Of a stretch of 64,000 bases of DNA, positions 14,850 to 22,542 are shown piece by piece. Source of the stretch: RGIG2041 sp045546315 (GTDB taxonomy: Bacteria; Bacillota; Clostridia; UBA1381; UMGS1253); contig JAZQCN010000036.1 in assembly GCA_045546315.1 (NCBI GenBank), forward strand, positions 124,001 through 188,000. Direction: 5' to 3'. The translations under genes were made by a program, and so were the position numbers. Every line of letters begins with the position of its first letter. The first letter of the stretch is position 1. The notes under the pieces are model-generated. The model was given only the letters and a program-made list of their open reading frames with translations, did not search any database and had not been told where the DNA came from.

Positions 14850-16889
14850 CTAAAACTCTATTTCTATCACCGTATCACCGGCCGAAACCTTGCCGCTTGC
14901 AACGGTTTTGATGTCCTTTATGCCCTCTGCATCGGCAATCACCATCGGTGTGACGGTTTTATAGCCGGCGCGCTCGATTGCCGCCTTGTCAAAGCGAATC
15001 AGCGCATCGCCCTTTTTCACTTTATCTCCATCCTTGACAGCATATTCAAAATGCTTTCCCTTCAAATTCACCGTGTCGATGCCGACATGAATCAAAAGAT
15101 TAAATCCATCCTCGGTTTGAATACCGATGGCGTGCTTGGAGTCGACCAGATTACAAGCTACACCGTCACACGGCGCAAATATCACACCTGCCATCGGGCG
15201 GATAGCAATACCCTTGCCTAAGATTCCCTGACTGAATACCTCGTCCTCAACCTTTTCAAGCGGTACAATTTCACCATCTGCATATGCGCCAAGCGTAAAT
15301 GCGCTGACTTTCGTCTCCACATGCATATCCAGATAATCCTCTAAGTTCGACTTCACAACCGTTACCGTCGGACCGTAAATCACCTGCACGCCGTTGCCCT
15401 TTATAATCACACCGCTTGCACCGCTCTGCTTTAAGAGTGCATCCGACACCTTGCTGCCGTCCTTTACTGTAATTCTAAGGCGCGTTGCACAGCAGTCCAC
15501 ATCGGAAATATTTTCCTTACCTCCGAGACCTTTTACAATCAGCTCCGACTGCTTGTTTCCCTGCTTTGCCGCCTCAACATCCTTTCGGGTATAGAGCTTC
15601 GTTTCCTCGCCCTCGTCCTCGCGGCCCGGCGTTTTATAGTTAAACTTCTTAATCATAAAGCTGAAAATGCCCCAGTAGATAAAGAAATACACAATACCGA
15701 CAAGCACGATATAAATCCAGTTCGTCTTCGCGTTACCCTGCAGCACACCAAAGAGCACCAAGTCAATAATACCGCCGGAAAATGTCATACCCACGCCGAC
15801 ACGCAAAATGTGCATCAGCATAAAGGAAAGACCGGCTAAAACGCAGTGCACACCGTACATCAGCGGTGCAACGAAAATAAACGTAAACTCCAACGGCTCT
15901 GTGATACCCGTGAGCATCGCGGTCAGTGCAGCTGAGATTAAAAGGCTGCCCGCGACCTTGCGTTTTTCCGGCTTGGCGCATAAATACATCGCCAATGCCG
16001 CGCCCGGCAGACCGAATATCATGAACGGGAACTTACCTGCCATAAAGCGCGTCGCTTCCACATTAAACACCGTTGTAGACTTCGATGCCAGCTCTGCAAA
16101 ATAGATGTTCTGCGCGCCCTGCACAAGCACGCCGTCAATTACCGCGCTGCCGCCGACACTCGTCTGCCAGAACGGAATATAGAACACATGGTGCAAGCCA
16201 AACGGAATGAGCGCACGCTCGATGATGCCGTAAATCCATGTGCCGGCATAGCCGGATGCAAGCACAAGATTGCCAAGCATAGAGATGCCGCGCTGAATGA
16301 GCGGCCAGATAAAGAACAGCAAAATGCCGACCAAAACATACACCAGTGCCGAAATAATCGGCACAAAGCGCGTGCCGCCGAAAAATGCCAGCACCGGCGG
16401 CAGCTCGATTCTGTAGAAGCGGTTATGCAGCGCCGCAACACCCAAGCCGACAATAATACCGCCGAACACACCCATCTGCAGCGTGGTGATACCGAGCACA
16501 CTCGCCGTCGAGTTGGTGAGCATACTCTCTGCGCCGCCGCGGGCATTAATTAAGGCAAAAATCGTGGTGTGCATAATTAAAAATGCCACTACGCTTGAAA
16601 GCGCCGCAACCTCTTTTTCCTTCTTTGCCATACCGATGGACACACCGATGGCAAACAAAAGCGCAAGGTTATCAAACACGGCGCTGCCCGCCTTGCTCAT
16701 AATATCCAGCACCGTATACAAAAGGCTGCCCGGATAAATTACGCTTGTCAGGCGGTAGGCTTCCAGCATCGTCTGGTTGGTAAATGAGCTGCCGATGCCC
16801 AAAAGCAGACCTGCGACCGGCAAAATTGCAATCGGCAGCATAAACGAACGCCCGACTCTTTGCAATACGCCGAAAATTTTATCTTTCAT
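14850..16889 (-). CDS. PTS glucose/N-acetylglucosamine-type transporter, EIICBA fusion
   Basis: Takes up and phosphorylates a hexose at the membrane using phospho-HPr. 679 residues: EIIC at 1-415 with about ten membrane segments (GITEPLEF motif near 330), EIIB at about 430-520 with the phosphocysteine C467 in CCATRLR, and EIIA at about 540-665 with the phospho-histidine H601 in LLIHVGID. The ATG at 16889 follows GGGAGG; an open upstream extension to 17099 crosses a terminator and is not used. Glucose or N-acetylglucosamine are the likely substrates; the nearby NagA-type gene slightly favours amino sugars. No antiterminator gene is adjacent. Confidence 0.92.
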   Translation of the reverse strand: MKDKIFGVLQRVGRSFMLPIAILPVAGLLLGIGSSFTNQTMLEAYRLTSVIYPGSLLYTVLDIMSKAGSAVFDNLALLFAIGVSIGMAKKEKEVAALSSVVAFLIMHTTIFALINARGGAESMLTNSTASVLGITTLQMGVFGGIIVGLGVAALHNRFYRIELPPVLAFFGGTRFVPIISALVYVLVGILLFFIWPLIQRGISMLGNLVLASGYAGTWIYGIIERALIPFGLHHVFYIPFWQTSVGGSAVIDGVLVQGAQNIYFAELASKSTTVFNVEATRFMAGKFPFMIFGLPGAALAMYLCAKPEKRKVAGSLLISAALTAMLTGITEPLEFTFIFVAPLMYGVHCVLAGLSFMLMHILRVGVGMTFSGGIIDLVLFGVLQGNAKTNWIYIVLVGIVYFFIYWGIFSFMIKKFNYKTPGREDEGEETKLYTRKDVEAAKQGNKQSELIVKGLGGKENISDVDCCATRLRITVKDGSKVSDALLKQSGASGVIIKGNGVQVIYGPTVTVVKSNLEDYLDMHVETKVSAFTLGAYADGEIVPLEKVEDEVFSQGILGKGIAIRPMAGVIFAPCDGVACNLVDSKHAIGIQTEDGFNLLIHVGIDTVNLKGKHFEYAVKDGDKVKKGDALIRFDKAAIERAGYKTVTPMVIADAEGIKDIKTVASGKVSAGDTVIEIEF

Positions 16890-16958
16890 ACTACAACCTC
16901 CCAAGGATTTATGTTTGTAGTATGAACAAAGAAAAAGCAAATTATGAAAAAATTTAAA

Positions 16959-16988
16959 AAGCAGGAAAACCAATTTGTTTTCCTGCTT
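16959..16988 (-). terminator. Terminator after hemW
   Basis: Minus strand AAGCAGGAAAAC pairs perfectly with GTTTTCCTGCTT over a six-base loop, followed by TTTAAATTTTTT. It lies about 120 bases after the hemW stop and before the PTS start. Confidence 0.8.
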
Positions 16989-17061
16989 TAAATGCTTTGT
17001 TTCTCTCCCTCTGATACAGCGCATATGCCGTTTGTTTCTTCGCCCTGCCGGGCAGGCTCGC

Positions 17062-17087
17062 AAAACGACACACAGGTCGTTCCCTAC
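17062..17087 (+). repeat. REP-like hairpin with CCCTAC tag
   Basis: ACGAC pairs with GTCGT and the 3' arm continues into TCCCTAC. It is nearly identical to the reverse complement of 20934-20959 (shared CGACACA-AGGTCGTTCCCTAC). Another GC-rich hairpin (GCCCTGCCGGGCAGGC) lies just to its left at 17042-17057. Confidence 0.65.
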
Positions 17088-17106
17088 ATATTCCATCACT
17101 CGAACA

Positions 17107-18225
17107 CTATATCAACTCGCACAAAATCGAATTGCTTACCTGTATGCCCTTTTTTGTGAAAGCAATTCTTCCGTCTTTGCAAACCATAAACCCATTTTGG
17201 ATATACAACTCCAGCTTCTTTTTGTGTGCATCATAAAAGTCATAGCCGAATTTTTCGGAAAATGCCGAAAGTGAAATGCCTTCTTTTAAACGAAGTGCCA
17301 TCATAATATACTCACTTGCCAAATCTGCCTGTGTAAGTTTTGTCTGCTCTGCAATCGGTGCTTTGCCGCCCTCGAGCATTTGCAAATACTGCGTTAAATC
17401 GCGCACATTTTCCGTGCGCACGCTACCGTCAAAGCCGTGTGCGCCGAGCCCTGCCGCCAGATACGGACTGCAGTGCCAATATTTTAAATTGTGCCGGCTT
17501 TCAAAGCCGGATTTTGCATAATTTGAAATCTCATAATGCACAAAGCCGTGCGCATCCAGAATTTCACCCGTGCGCGCATACATTGCGCGCTCACTGTCCT
17601 CATCAGGCAAATCCCGCCCGTCTGCATACAGCTTTTCAAACGGCGTGTCCGGCTCGACAATTAAAGAATACGCGCTGATGTGCGTCGGCTCGTAGGAAAG
17701 TGCAATATGCAGATTTTCCTCAAAGCTTTCAACCGTCTGCTTGGGAATACCGCTCATCAAATCCAGGTTGATGTTTTCAAAGCCTGCGTTTTTTGCATCT
17801 GTGATACACACCTTTGCCGCTGCGCTGTCGTGCACGCGCCCGAGCAGCTTCAGTTCTGCATCGTGAAAGCTTTGCACGCCGATGCTTAAGCGGTTAATGC
17901 CCATTTTACGATACGCGGAAAGCTGATTAAAATCCGCCGTCGCCGGATTACACTCCGTTGTAATTTCTGCGTCCTGTTCCACGCTGTGGCGTGCATAAAC
18001 TGCATCTAAAATCCGCTCTGTCTGCGCCGCGGTAAGCACGCTCGGCGTACCGCCGCCAAAAAAGATGCTGTCAATGTGTTGCGCCTGCTGTATGGAAATC
18101 TCACGCACAAGCGCAGAAACATACCTTTCACGCATCGCCTCATCCGCCGGGGCAGACAAAAAGTCGCAGTAGGCACACTTTTGTACGCAAAACGGAATAT
18201 GCAAATATAAACCAAAACTATTCAT
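17107..18225 (-). CDS. hemW: HemW-type radical SAM protein (heme chaperone, formerly oxygen-independent coproporphyrinogen oxidase-like)
   Basis: 372 residues. The radical SAM cluster motif reads CVQKCAYC at about 13-20, followed by FGGGTPS (AdoMet-binding glycine motif) and, near residue 250, HNLKYWHCSPYLAAGLGAHG, typical of HemW. Known members bind and transfer heme rather than oxidise coproporphyrinogen. It overlaps the end of lepA by eight bases, the common lepA-hemW arrangement of Firmicutes. A terminator is at 16959-16988. Confidence 0.93.
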   Translation of the reverse strand: MNSFGLYLHIPFCVQKCAYCDFLSAPADEAMRERYVSALVREISIQQAQHIDSIFFGGGTPSVLTAAQTERILDAVYARHSVEQDAEITTECNPATADFNQLSAYRKMGINRLSIGVQSFHDAELKLLGRVHDSAAAKVCITDAKNAGFENINLDLMSGIPKQTVESFEENLHIALSYEPTHISAYSLIVEPDTPFEKLYADGRDLPDEDSERAMYARTGEILDAHGFVHYEISNYAKSGFESRHNLKYWHCSPYLAAGLGAHGFDGSVRTENVRDLTQYLQMLEGGKAPIAEQTKLTQADLASEYIMMALRLKEGISLSAFSEKFGYDFYDAHKKKLELYIQNGFMVCKDGRIAFTKKGIQVSNSILCELI

Positions 18226-20017
18226 CGAGCTTGAGTACAGACATAAACGCCTCCTGCGGCAGCTCTACGCTGCCCACCTGGCGCATACGCTTTTTACCTT
18301 CCTTCTGCTTTTCAAGCAGCTTCTTTTTACGGGTAATATCGCCGCCGTAGCACTTGGCAAGCACATCCTTGCGCATTGCCTTAACGGTTTCACGCGCAAT
18401 AATCTTGCCGCCGATTGCCGCCTGAATCGGCACCTCAAAGAGCTGGCGCGGAATCGCTTCCTTCAGCTTTTCGGCAATTCGTCTGCCGCGGGCATACGAT
18501 TTTTCGCGGTGCACGATAAACGAAAGTGCATCGACCATATCGCCGTTTAAGAGCATATCGAGCTTCACCAGATCGGAGCGCTGATAGCCGTAGAGCTCAT
18601 AGTCAAACGATGCGTAGCCGCGCGTGCGCGATTTGAGCGCATCGAAAAAGTCATAAATAATTTCATTTAATGGCATATCGTAATGCAGCGATACACGGTC
18701 AGCATCGATATACTGCATATCCTTATACACACCGCGTCTGTCCTGGCAAAGCTCCATAATATTGCCGACATAATCCTTCGGCACCATAATGTCTGCCTTT
18801 ACCATCGGCTCCTCCATATACTCAATCTCCGCAGCCGGCGGCAGATTGGTCGGGTTGGAAATATCGAAATACTCGCCGTTGGTCTTTTTTACCTTATACA
18901 CAACGCTCGGCGCGGTTGTAACCAGGTCGAGGTTATATTCACGTTCGAGGCGTTCCTGGATGATTTCCATATGCAAAAGCCCCAAAAAGCCGCAACGGAA
19001 GCCAAAGCCGAGCGCCACGGAGGTCTCCGGCTCAAACACCAGAGAAGCATCATTTAACTGCAGCTTCTGCAGTGCATCGTTTAAATCATTGTATTTTGCG
19101 CCGTCCGCCGGATAAATACCGCTAAATACCATCGGCTGTACATCACGGTAGCCTTTAAGCGGCTCTTTTGCCGGGCGGTCCGTTGTTGTAACGGTATCGC
19201 CTACACGCGCATCGCGCATCGACTTGATGCTTGCCGCAATATAGCCAACCTCACCGGCAGAAAGGCTGTCCGCCTTCTGCATGCCGACCGGCTTTAAATA
19301 CCCGACTTCCACAACCTCGTACTTTGCGCCGGTTGCCATCATCAAGATGGTCTGCCCCGCCTTGATTGTGCCTTCCTTGATGCGGACATAGACTATAACG
19401 CCCTTATAGCTGTCGTAGTACGAGTCGAAAATCAGCGCCTGCAGCGGTGCACTCGCATCGCCAGTCGGCGGCGGTACACGCTTTACAATTTCCTCCAAAA
19501 CGGCAGGTATGTTGATGTTATTTTTCGCCGAAATCAGCGGCGCTTCCTGCGCCTCGATGCCGATAACGTCCTCAATTTCATTTTTAACCGCTTCCGGTCT
19601 TGCCGCCGGCAGGTCAATTTTATTGATGACCGGCACAACCTCCAAATCGTGCTCAATGGCAAGATAGGTGTTGGCAAGCGTCTGCGCTTCGATGCCCTGC
19701 GAAGCATCAACAACCAAAATCGCGCCCTCGCAGGCTGCAAGCGAGCGAGACACCTCGTAGTTAAAGTCAACATGTCCCGGGGTATCAATCAGGTTTAAGA
19801 CATAGTCCTCCCCGTCCTGCGCCTTGTACTTTAAGCGCACGGCGCGCGCCTTAATCGTAATGCCGCGCTCACGCTCAAGGTCCATGTTATCTAAAAGCTG
19901 ACTTTCCATGTCGCGCTGCTCAACCTCGCCGGTATTTTCCAACAGGCGGTCTGCCAGGGTTGACTTGCCGTGGTCAATATGTGCAATAATAGAAAAATTT
20001 CGAATGTTCTTTTGCAT
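18218..20017 (-). CDS. lepA: Elongation factor 4 (LepA), ribosome-associated GTPase
   Basis: 599 residues, full length. GTPase motifs: AHIDHGKST (P-loop), RERGITIKA (switch I), DTPGHVD and NKIDLP. It is followed by EF-G-like domains and the LepA-specific C-terminus ending in KKKLLEKQKEGKKRM. It acts on stalled or initiating ribosomes. The message probably starts from a promoter near 20055-20095 on the minus strand (GTGACA, 17 bases, TACAAT) and continues into hemW by an eight-base overlap. Confidence 0.97.
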   Translation of the reverse strand: MQKNIRNFSIIAHIDHGKSTLADRLLENTGEVEQRDMESQLLDNMDLERERGITIKARAVRLKYKAQDGEDYVLNLIDTPGHVDFNYEVSRSLAACEGAILVVDASQGIEAQTLANTYLAIEHDLEVVPVINKIDLPAARPEAVKNEIEDVIGIEAQEAPLISAKNNINIPAVLEEIVKRVPPPTGDASAPLQALIFDSYYDSYKGVIVYVRIKEGTIKAGQTILMMATGAKYEVVEVGYLKPVGMQKADSLSAGEVGYIAASIKSMRDARVGDTVTTTDRPAKEPLKGYRDVQPMVFSGIYPADGAKYNDLNDALQKLQLNDASLVFEPETSVALGFGFRCGFLGLLHMEIIQERLEREYNLDLVTTAPSVVYKVKKTNGEYFDISNPTNLPPAAEIEYMEEPMVKADIMVPKDYVGNIMELCQDRRGVYKDMQYIDADRVSLHYDMPLNEIIYDFFDALKSRTRGYASFDYELYGYQRSDLVKLDMLLNGDMVDALSFIVHREKSYARGRRIAEKLKEAIPRQLFEVPIQAAIGGKIIARETVKAMRKDVLAKCYGGDITRKKKLLEKQKEGKKRMRQVGSVELPQEAFMSVLKLDE

Positions 20018-20096
20018 ATACTTTATCCATTCCTTTATTTAGTGCATAGTATGATAGTTTATTGTACCACAGAATTGCAGATTTGTCACCTGTTTT

Positions 20097-20495
20097 TTAA
20101 TAGCGTTTGCGATAGAACAAATATGCGCCAGATATTAAAAGCGTTTGAAAACAAGCGGTACAGGCCATAAGCATCTGCCAATCTTCCTTTTTCATAAGCG
20201 CAAACACAATAGATAACATATACTCTACAGCTATCGAAATCCAAAGTGCCGTCGCATAGCTTTTTTGAGAAAGCCATATGTTACGCTCATCTTCATTTTC
20301 ACACTGATACGCTTTAAGCTTTTCCGGATGCTTGCAAAACTTGTAAATGCGTACACTTTGCAAAATAGCCACGCCCAACGCACCTGCACCGTAGCCGTCT
20401 AAAGGAAAATCGGTTACAACATCAGCAACCAACAAACCCAATCCCAAAATCCATCCAATAACCGTACCCCAAATCAATCTTTTTGGTATTTTCAT
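20097..20495 (-). CDS. Small integral membrane protein paired with an XRE regulator
   Basis: 132 residues with four likely membrane helices (about 8-25, 36-50, 83-100, 110-127) and a cytosolic loop containing ENEDERNIWLSQKSYATAL, a motif seen in small membrane proteins encoded beside Xre-type regulators in Firmicutes. Function is unknown. Its start overlaps the end of the regulator gene by four bases, so the pair forms one transcript from the promoter at 20735-20763. Confidence 0.75.
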   Translation of the reverse strand: MKIPKRLIWGTVIGWILGLGLLVADVVTDFPLDGYGAGALGVAILQSVRIYKFCKHPEKLKAYQCENEDERNIWLSQKSYATALWISIAVEYMLSIVFALMKKEDWQMLMACTACFQTLLISGAYLFYRKRY

Positions 20496-20695
20496 TGTTC
20501 GCCCTCCTCAAAAATAAATACATCCTCAATATGACACTCAAAAGCCTTTGCAATCTTGTATGCCAACAGTATAGACGGATTGTATCGCCCGTTTTCCAAA
20601 GAAATAATTGTCTGCCTCGAAACCTGCAAAGCATCCGCCAACATTGCCTGCGTCATATTTCGCTGCTTCCGATACGCTTCAATTCTGTTTTTCAT
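20492..20695 (-). CDS. Small XRE-family transcriptional regulator
   Basis: 67 residues consisting almost only of a Cro/C1 HTH (RIEAYRKQRNMTQAMLADAL, then VSRQTIISLENGRYNPSI). Members of this short subgroup typically repress their own operon with a membrane protein partner. The ATG at 20695 has AAGGAAGGTGAG upstream; the longer frame lacks a site. The palindrome GTAAAGTCAACTTTAC between its promoter and start is the obvious operator. Confidence 0.88.
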   Translation of the reverse strand: MKNRIEAYRKQRNMTQAMLADALQVSRQTIISLENGRYNPSILLAYKIAKAFECHIEDVFIFEEGEQ

Positions 20696-20714
20696 CCACT
20701 CACCTTCCTTAAAC

Positions 20715-20763
20715 GTAAAGTCAACTTTACATTTAATATAGCACATCCCTTTTCAAATGTCAA
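20715..20763 (-). promoter_or_regulatory. Promoter and operator of the XRE/membrane-protein operon
   Basis: On the minus strand TTGACA (20758-20763), 17-base spacer, TATATT (20735-20740). Directly downstream, GTAAAGT and ACTTTAC (20715-20730) form an inverted repeat with a two-base centre over the expected start site. CTTTACATTT recurs at 20725 and 20769, and ATGCTTTA/TAAAGCAT (20766-20789) is a further inverted repeat upstream of the -35. Confidence 0.75.
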
Positions 20764-20791
20764 GCATGCTTTACATTTTTATAAAGCATAC

Positions 20792-20959
20792 GGGCGATTC
20801 GTGAATCGCCCCTACGAGCACAAATTGCAAGCAGTAGCGTAGGGCGATGATTTATCATTGCCGTAAAATTATGCCCCATTGACGGCGCGGCACACAGGCA
20901 CGCGCCCTACGATGCTGATTAAAATGTATATTTGTAGGGAACGACCTATGTGTCGTTCC
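20792..20959. repeat. Cluster of four GTAG-tagged REP-like hairpins in alternating orientation
   Basis: Hairpins: GGGCGATTC/GAATCGCCC then CTAC (20792-20815); GTAG then GGCGATGA/TCATTGCC (20839-20862); GGCGCG/CGCGCC then CTAC (20884-20910); GTAG then GGAACGAC/GTCGTTCC (20934-20959). Stems differ in sequence but each carries GTAGGG at one foot, and orientations alternate, as in bacterial interspersed mosaic elements. No coding sequence lies in 20764-21002. Confidence 0.7.
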
Positions 20960-21002
20960 GCCAATTCTACACAAACAAAAAGAACGGTCAAGCATTGACC
21001 GT

Positions 21003-21263
21003 TCACTGTTCAAGTAGTTTTTGAAAATCCTCAAGCAAAGCTTGCGGCGATACATCAAATATCTCGCAAAAGCACGCAAATTCATAATCCGTTACAATGC
21101 GCAGATTCTTTTCTATGCGACTAATCATTTGCTGGTCCATATGCACACCCAACACCTGCATTTTTGCCGCTAATACCTCCTGCGACATGCCTGCTGCGCA
21201 ACGCAAACGCTTAACGGAAGCTCCGACAACATTCTTATGCTCGTTAAAGTCAATCTTCTTCAT
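21003..21263 (-). CDS. XRE-family transcriptional regulator
   Basis: 86 residues: a Cro/C1 HTH at about 14-70 (VKRLRCAAGMSQEVLAAKM, then MDQQMISRIEKN) and a short C-terminal helix. The ATG at 21263 gives a compact domain; the upstream open frame to 21401 overlaps the divergent promoter and has no ribosome site. It is divergent from the Spo0E-like gene; whether it controls that gene is unknown. Confidence 0.8.
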   Translation of the reverse strand: MKKIDFNEHKNVVGASVKRLRCAAGMSQEVLAAKMQVLGVHMDQQMISRIEKNLRIVTDYEFACFCEIFDVSPQALLEDFQKLLEQ

Positions 21264-21303
21264 CTTACCAAACCCTTTTACGTCAATCAAATGTAATTTC
21301 AGT

Positions 21304-21333
21304 TTGACTTTAACATATATTTTGTCGTATAAT
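21304..21333 (+). promoter_or_regulatory. Sigma-A promoter of the Spo0E-like gene
   Basis: TTGACT (21304-21309), 18-base spacer, TATAAT (21328-21333). The start codon is 50 bases downstream of the -10. Confidence 0.7.
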
Positions 21334-21382
21334 ACGTTATATAAACGTAAAATAGATATTTTTAGGGAGAAGGTATACACAA

Positions 21383-21538
21383 ATGAAAACTGCAAAAGCA
21401 AAACTTCTGCTTTGGTACTACAGAAGAAAAATGAACAGGCTGATTGCCAAAGGTATGCCTTTGACCGACGAAAAAGTAATTCGCGCTAGTCAAAAATGCG
21501 ACAAATATATAAATCTATGTTTGGATTACAAGCGATAA
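21383..21538 (+). CDS. Spo0E-like aspartyl-phosphate phosphatase (small protein)
   Basis: 51 residues, too short for a usual ORF cutoff. The frame has AGGGAGAAGG upstream of the ATG, a consensus promoter and a terminator. The protein begins MKTAKAKLLL and shows the Spo0E pattern: a first helix with MNRLIAKG, a turn with LTDEKVI, then RASQKCDKYINLCL, where SQ-x-x-D corresponds to the SQELD signature of Spo0E. Such proteins dephosphorylate Spo0A-P and delay sporulation in Bacillus. The Leu of the motif is Cys here. The match is by eye, so function is probable rather than certain. Confidence 0.68.
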   Translation: MKTAKAKLLLWYYRRKMNRLIAKGMPLTDEKVIRASQKCDKYINLCLDYKR

Positions 21539-21566
21539 GTGGCGCTGCGCCAATTCCGCACAAAAC

Positions 21567-21590
21567 AAAAAAGGGCTTTCGCCCTTTTTT
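21567..21590. terminator. Bidirectional terminator
   Basis: AAAAAGGGC-TTTC-GCCCTTTTTT. It ends the Spo0E-like transcript (plus) and the SGNH hydrolase transcript (minus), whose stop codon overlaps the T-run. Confidence 0.88.
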
Positions 21591-22245
21591 AATATTTTGC
21601 CAATTCGTCCTTTAACGCCTCTTGATACACCTGCGTGTACATCTCGTAGCCAAATGCGTTATAATGCACGTTGTCAGAAAAAATGTCCTTGCTCTGCATC
21701 AGCGGATGATTGAGCACGTCTATGTAATGACAATCCGGTGTTTTCTGCACAAATTCTTTAAGAATCGACTCTAATTTCGCTCTTACTTCTAAAAGCCCCG
21801 GCTCCTTCGACTCATCCTTTCTCGGATGCGGTCCGGGCAAATAAATATGAATACCCGGAAAATCGTGCCTTGCATAAGCAATCACGCGCTGCCCAAGTGT
21901 AAAGCACTCCTCCGGCGTATAGCCGAGAGACGCGCCGTTTCCGAAGCATTCATACACAAGCACCTTCGGCGCAAGCGGACGAATCATACGCGGATAGTAG
22001 TAAAGCTGATGCTCCGCGCAGCTCGAGCCGAAGCCGCGGTTGATGACGCACCTCTTACCGCTCTTACCCAAAAGGCACTCTGCCATCGGCTTTATGCCAT
22101 ATTTCGGGCCCCATCTTGTGAATATAGACGGACCGTAAAATACAATCTGCCCCGTTACGATTTCTTCTTGTTCATATTCGCGGATTTTAGGCTCCATATA
22201 CTCATCATACTGCGCAATATAATCGAAACCAACCTTAATTTCCAT
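21589..22245 (-). CDS. SGNH/GDSL-type hydrolase
   Basis: 218 residues, no signal peptide. The nucleophile block reads FYGPSIFTRW in place of GDS, with the Ser near residue 33; a conserved Gly/Asn region follows (RGFGSS; FGNGAS). The final block DNVHYNAFGY supplies the Asp-x-x-His pair. These enzymes are carbohydrate esterases or acyl hydrolases; given the neighbouring pectin genes, deacetylation of pectic or rhamnogalacturonan oligomers is plausible but inferred. It lies downstream of PL22, separated by the MITE-like element. The ATG at 22245 has AAAGGAGTG. Confidence 0.8.
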   Translation of the reverse strand: MEIKVGFDYIAQYDEYMEPKIREYEQEEIVTGQIVFYGPSIFTRWGPKYGIKPMAECLLGKSGKRCVINRGFGSSCAEHQLYYYPRMIRPLAPKVLVYECFGNGASLGYTPEECFTLGQRVIAYARHDFPGIHIYLPGPHPRKDESKEPGLLEVRAKLESILKEFVQKTPDCHYIDVLNHPLMQSKDIFSDNVHYNAFGYEMYTQVYQEALKDELAKY

Positions 22246-22260
22246 GCTTATCACTCCTTT

Positions 22261-22533
22261 AGGCGGAACCAACGAATCCGAACTTGTTTTTTGCTTTCTG
22301 TTTTCCGCCATTCCTTCGTTAAAATCCTCGCAAATACACGAGTATTTGCTGCGTTTTTGCCTTGTACTGACAAAAAACAGTTTGCAAAAAATTCATTGGA
22401 ACCTGAAATTGTTTAAAATCGAGATTTTTCGAGGCGGCAGGGCGAAGGAATACGCCCGTATTTCAAGACCGACAACGCTGAAAAAGCCGATTTTCAGCAA
22501 TTTCAGGCAGGTTCGGATTTGTCGGTTCCGCCT
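22261..22533. mobile_element. MITE-like element 1 (273 bp, 23-bp terminal inverted repeats)
   Basis: The ends 22261-22283 and 22511-22533 are inverted copies matching at 21 of 23 bases. There is no coding sequence of its own. Inside are the hairpin GCAAATAC/GTATTTGC and motifs GCGTTTTTGCC and AAAACAGTTTGCAAAAAAT, which recur in related form in the element at 35323-35599. No clear target-site duplication. It separates the PL22 gene from the SGNH hydrolase gene and accounts for nearly all of the 297-base gap. Confidence 0.65.
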
Positions 22534-22542
22534 AATCGCAAA

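Noticed and set aside
14841..15221. 126-codon plus-strand frame after the island
   Set aside because: Antisense to the EIIA domain of the PTS gene; no ribosome site.
16959..16988. Possible RAT antiterminator site controlling the PTS gene
   Set aside because: The hairpin is oriented and placed as the hemW terminator, and lies upstream of the PTS leader with no second competing stem or linked LicT/GlcT gene.
16890..17099. N-terminal extension of the PTS protein to 17099
   Set aside because: The extra 70 codons cross the hemW terminator and a REP-like hairpin and lack similarity; GGGAGG marks the ATG at 16889.
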